A stretch of DNA of 64,000 bases from Klebsiella pneumoniae (GTDB lineage: Bacteria; Myxococcota_A; UBA796; SXON01): NCBI GenBank assembly GCA_945861635.1, contig CAMAWH010000026.1, forward strand, positions 1-64,000, written 5' to 3'. Positions 61,594-64,000 of the stretch are shown here, piece after piece. Position 1 is the first letter of the stretch. Each line of letters begins with the position of its first letter. The position numbers were made by a program, and so were the translations under genes. The notes under the pieces were generated by a model, which worked only from the letters and a program-made list of their open reading frames with translations, did not search any database and was not told the origin of the DNA.

Positions 61594-62562
61594 TCAGAAC
61601 CCGATGCCGGCTTCCACGGTGAGCACCGGGATGCTCTGGCCATCCGTCGATACCAACACGCGCGAGCGCCCCTGCACGAACCACCGCTGTTCACCGCGGC
61701 TGCCGTTCAGCCAACCCGCTTCTGCGTAGAACACCCCTGCTACCTGCGGGTATTCATGGATGACGATGCCGATTCCGCCCCCACCGCCGAAGAAAATCTC
61801 GCCGCCGCTCTGGTGAATGGAAAAGGCACGCCCAACGGTGGTCGACACCTCCGTCACGCTGTGCTGGAAGTTGAAATCGGTGGGGATGCCGACCAACGCC
61901 TCCCACTCGGAGAAACCGCTGCGGTCGGTGACGCGGTGCGCGTAGGCGATTGTTACAACCGGGACAATCACGGCCGTCACTGGCAGCCCGATGCCGATGC
62001 GCGCGCCGGGCAGGTTGTCGCGGAGGGAGACTTCGGGGGGGCGCTGGTTCGCGCTCGGGACGTCGGGAGGGACGTCGGGAGGGGCGTCGGGACGGGCGTC
62101 GGGAGGCGCGTCCGCGAGCGCAGGCTCGGGAGCGGGTGCCGTGTCCCCGCTGGAGTCGGGGACGGGCGCTTCCGGCGGAATCATGCGGTGCGCGATCGCT
62201 TCCAACAGTCTGGGGAGGTCGTCCACGTTCGGCACCGCCTCACTCACATTGCTCACGCCGCCATCGTCGGCGTACCGGTAGGCGGCCACCGACGCCCCGC
62301 CACCGACACCTGCCACGGTCAGCCAGATCCATGGCTCTTCCCGTTCGCCGCAGCCTTCCAGCGGACACGCCAGCGGCGGTCCGGCCAGCGTTCTCCTGGC
62401 CCACTCGTCGCGGAAGATGGACGTCACCACCGCGAGCGCTTCCGGGGAAAAACCAGCAGAATCGACGCGCAGGTGAAACGTCGGTGCGAACATCGGGGGG
62501 GCGGGCGGCACGGGTGCGGTGTCCTCCGCGAATGCGAAGGCGCTCCAAAGGAGGAGGGGCAT
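61594..62562 (-). CDS. exported protein with Pro/Asp-rich linker and barrel-like domain
   Basis: About 322 residues. Three ATGs follow AGGAG; the third (62562) has the best spacing. Signal PLLLWSAFAFA-EDT. A first domain of about 110 residues (HLRVDSAGFSPEALAVVTSIFRDEW … YADDGGVSNVSEA), a repetitive linker of Pro/Asp/Ala (PDAPPDVPPDVPS), then Gly-rich amphipathic strands ending VLTVEAGIGF, with the terminal Phe typical of outer-membrane barrels. Architecture parallels the unrelated-looking gene at 19745. Function unknown. Confidence 0.72.
   Translation of the reverse strand: MPLLLWSAFAFAEDTAPVPPAPPMFAPTFHLRVDSAGFSPEALAVVTSIFRDEWARRTLAGPPLACPLEGCGEREEPWIWLTVAGVGGGASVAAYRYADDGGVSNVSEAVPNVDDLPRLLEAIAHRMIPPEAPVPDSSGDTAPAPEPALADAPPDARPDAPPDVPPDVPSANQRPPEVSLRDNLPGARIGIGLPVTAVIVPVVTIAYAHRVTDRSGFSEWEALVGIPTDFNFQHSVTEVSTTVGRAFSIHQSGGEIFFGGGGGIGIVIHEYPQVAGVFYAEAGWLNGSRGEQRWFVQGRSRVLVSTDGQSIPVLTVEAGIGF
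62061..62108. repeat. 12-bp minisatellite (4 copies) coding Pro/Asp linker
   Basis: Four units of 12 bp (CGTCGGGAGGGR type) at 62061, 62073, 62085 and 62097. On the minus strand they encode (PDAP/PDVP)n in the linker of the exported barrel-like protein. In-frame unit. Confidence 0.88.
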
Positions 62563-62686
62563 CATCATCTCCTGCCGTGCCGGCACGTAGTCTGCCGACA
62601 AATGGAGGTTTCGTCGAGTGCGCCCAACGAGAGGGTGCCCCGGTGCGGGGGGATTCGCGACGGTGTGGGGTAGGGTGGCCGCATCG

Positions 62687-64000
62687 TCAGGGAATGGCGC
62701 CCCCGTAGAAGATCCAGGCGCCCAACTGCTCGGTGTTCTCCTGGTACGGCCCTAGTCCCATGATCACGAGATCGTCGAAGCCGTCCGCATCGAGATCGCC
62801 ACGACCGGCCGGGACGGTGAGGGCCTGATGGTCCGCGCTGCTGATGGCGTGGAATTCGGAATCGTCCCAGATGTGGACGCCTTGCAGGCCGCCAACGGTG
62901 CCGGGGATGATCGTGACCCAGGCGCTGACCTCATGCTCATGCCCCCAGTGCTCGAGGCCCGCGCCCGCCGCACTGGAGCCAATGACCACCTCGTCGATGC
63001 TGTCGCCGTCGAGATCCATGGAGGACACGCCGGCCATGTCCGCCGAGACGACCTGCTCCCGGTATGGAGCGTTGATCATCGGGTAATCGATCCGGTCGGG
63101 ATTCTCGGTGAGTTCCCCACCTTGGGTGAGCCACGCGCCGCCCCCGTACAGAAACCAGATCGACGTGCGCCAGGCCCCGTATTCTCCGGTTGGTCCGCCG
63201 AGGATCAGATCCGCAAGCCCGTCCCCGTTCAGGTCGGTTGTGCCGGCGATGGCGAGGCCTTCGTCGGTGTCGGCGGTGTGTGCGAGGAACCCCCAGTGAT
63301 TTCCGGTTACGACGCCGACTGCGTTTACCATCACGTCGTCCACGTCGAAAGCGCAATCGTCGACGCCGTGCAGGGGAAGCACGGCTGCGGACCAGCCAAC
63401 CACCGGCTCCGTGAATGACCCGGCGCTACGTACGACCACGATTTCGTCAACCCCGTCGCCATCGAGATCGGTAACGGGTCGGGCCGACACCTCAGAGCAT
63501 ATCACGGGTTCCCCGGCGCCCCACCACGAGACACAGTCCAGCCTCGTGGAAATACGCCACGTGGCGTCCTCCCACTGTGTCGAATGGCCAATCATTGCTG
63601 GACCACCGCGGACGATGCTTGCGCGCGCCGCAGTGCCGAAGTTGTCGGTTTCGAAGAAAATAAGCTCGGCAACACCGTCTCCATCGACGTCCGAGGCCGA
63701 CGCGCGCGAAACGTCGGTTCTGAGCCAGTTCGTATGCCGTCCAGGCCAAAAGGAATAGCTCTCAACGGCGTCCAACCAGGCCATGTCTCCGCCGCTCCAT
63801 TGCAGTTCGGTGCCGGCGCTCCGCGGCCAACCCGCCGAGTGAATCGCCATCCCCACGTCGAGTGGGTCATCAAGCGTTGCGGGCGGCGTCTCGATCAGCA
63901 CGTCATCCTGACCATCACCCGTCATGTCACGAGCGCCAACGGCGAATCCCGCCGCCTGCTGCCCGACGGCATCCGCAACGGTGTGCACGTCGCCGCTGGC
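62687..64000 (-). CDS. FG-GAP repeat protein (5' end beyond window)
   Basis: At least 438 residues, open through the right edge, so the N-terminus and signal are missing. It is a chain of FG-GAP blades with Ca-binding loops: ARDMTGDGQDDVLIE, DVDGDGVAELIFFE, DLDGDGVDEIVVV, DLNGDGLADLILGG, DLDGDSIDEVVIGS and DLDADGFDDLVIMG, ending AWIFYGGAIP. The same fold is found in the lipoprotein at the left edge but without MopE repeats in the visible part. Beta-propeller surface protein of unknown ligand. Confidence 0.85.
   Translation of the reverse strand, partial: ASGDVHTVADAVGQQAAGFAVGARDMTGDGQDDVLIETPPATLDDPLDVGMAIHSAGWPRSAGTELQWSGGDMAWLDAVESYSFWPGRHTNWLRTDVSRASASDVDGDGVAELIFFETDNFGTAARASIVRGGPAMIGHSTQWEDATWRISTRLDCVSWWGAGEPVICSEVSARPVTDLDGDGVDEIVVVRSAGSFTEPVVGWSAAVLPLHGVDDCAFDVDDVMVNAVGVVTGNHWGFLAHTADTDEGLAIAGTTDLNGDGLADLILGGPTGEYGAWRTSIWFLYGGGAWLTQGGELTENPDRIDYPMINAPYREQVVSADMAGVSSMDLDGDSIDEVVIGSSAAGAGLEHWGHEHEVSAWVTIIPGTVGGLQGVHIWDDSEFHAISSADHQALTVPAGRGDLDADGFDDLVIMGLGPYQENTEQLGAWIFYGGAIP

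Overview
The window is high-GC bacterial DNA, dense in genes, and looks like a Myxococcota / former Deltaproteobacteria genome. The evidence is: several exported proteins with MopE-type calcium/copper-binding repeats (…DCDD.DA…YPGA.E.CDG.D.NCDG…), FG-GAP repeat and right-handed beta-helix proteins, a MYXO-CTERM-like tail on an exported lipase, many very short lipoprotein signals (M-x-LLLL-A-C type), and frequent GTG/TTG starts. I saw no tRNA, rRNA, CRISPR array, insertion sequence or phage module. Assignment below phylum level is not possible from this window.

Layout. 1-230: 106-bp tandem repeat at the left edge. 231-3316: MopE/FG-GAP lipoprotein, UspA protein, short-chain dehydrogenase. 3415-9984: coupled operon of a beta-helix lipoprotein, a frameshifted MASE1-CHASE histidine kinase and a REC-PAS-GGDEF diguanylate cyclase. 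10045-19035 (minus): a nine-gene, almost completely overlapping operon that begins with a phasin-like protein, PhaE and two tandem PhaC synthases, continues with an acyl-CoA ligase, and ends with exported proteins (small lipoprotein, outer-membrane barrel, two exported alpha/beta hydrolases). The regulator phaR is divergent from it (19170-19691). 19745-22849: exported barrel protein, PGAP1-like lipase with a small partner, RCC1-type lipoprotein. 22928-36867 (minus): 5-oxoprolinase-like HyuA-HyuB fusion, a 71-residue orphan, a giant (about 3,160-residue) protein with two DUF4157 (eCIS-core) domains and a tandem pair of RelA/SpoT-like synthetase domains, and a TPR-like protein. 36915-43505: membrane proteins, a lipoprotein hydrolase operon, N-formylglutamate amidohydrolase and a truncated membrane-protein fragment. 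43510-48450: an orphan N6-adenine methyltransferase with an HsdS-like tail, YgfZ, small membrane proteins and a degenerate phosphoesterase lipoprotein. 48524-53982: two tandem MopE/beta-helix surface proteins. 53958-58925: RecD2 helicase, 5-formyl-THF cyclo-ligase, 6-phosphogluconolactonase, RNase E/G. 59229-64000: glycosyltransferase, hexapeptide-repeat protein, exported Pro/Asp-rich barrel protein, and a partial FG-GAP protein cut by the right edge.

How the genes work together. The best-defined system is polyhydroxyalkanoate storage: PhaC/PhaE polymerise hydroxyacyl-CoA, a phasin coats granules, PhaR likely represses the divergent operon, and the acyl-CoA ligase may feed it with acids released by the exported lipases. 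The most unusual object is the giant DUF4157 protein. Its architecture fits a contractile-injection-system cargo or polymorphic toxin with an alarmone-synthetase-like warhead, and the small translationally coupled gene after it is a candidate partner or immunity protein. No injection-system structural genes are present in the window, so this is inference from sequence motifs.
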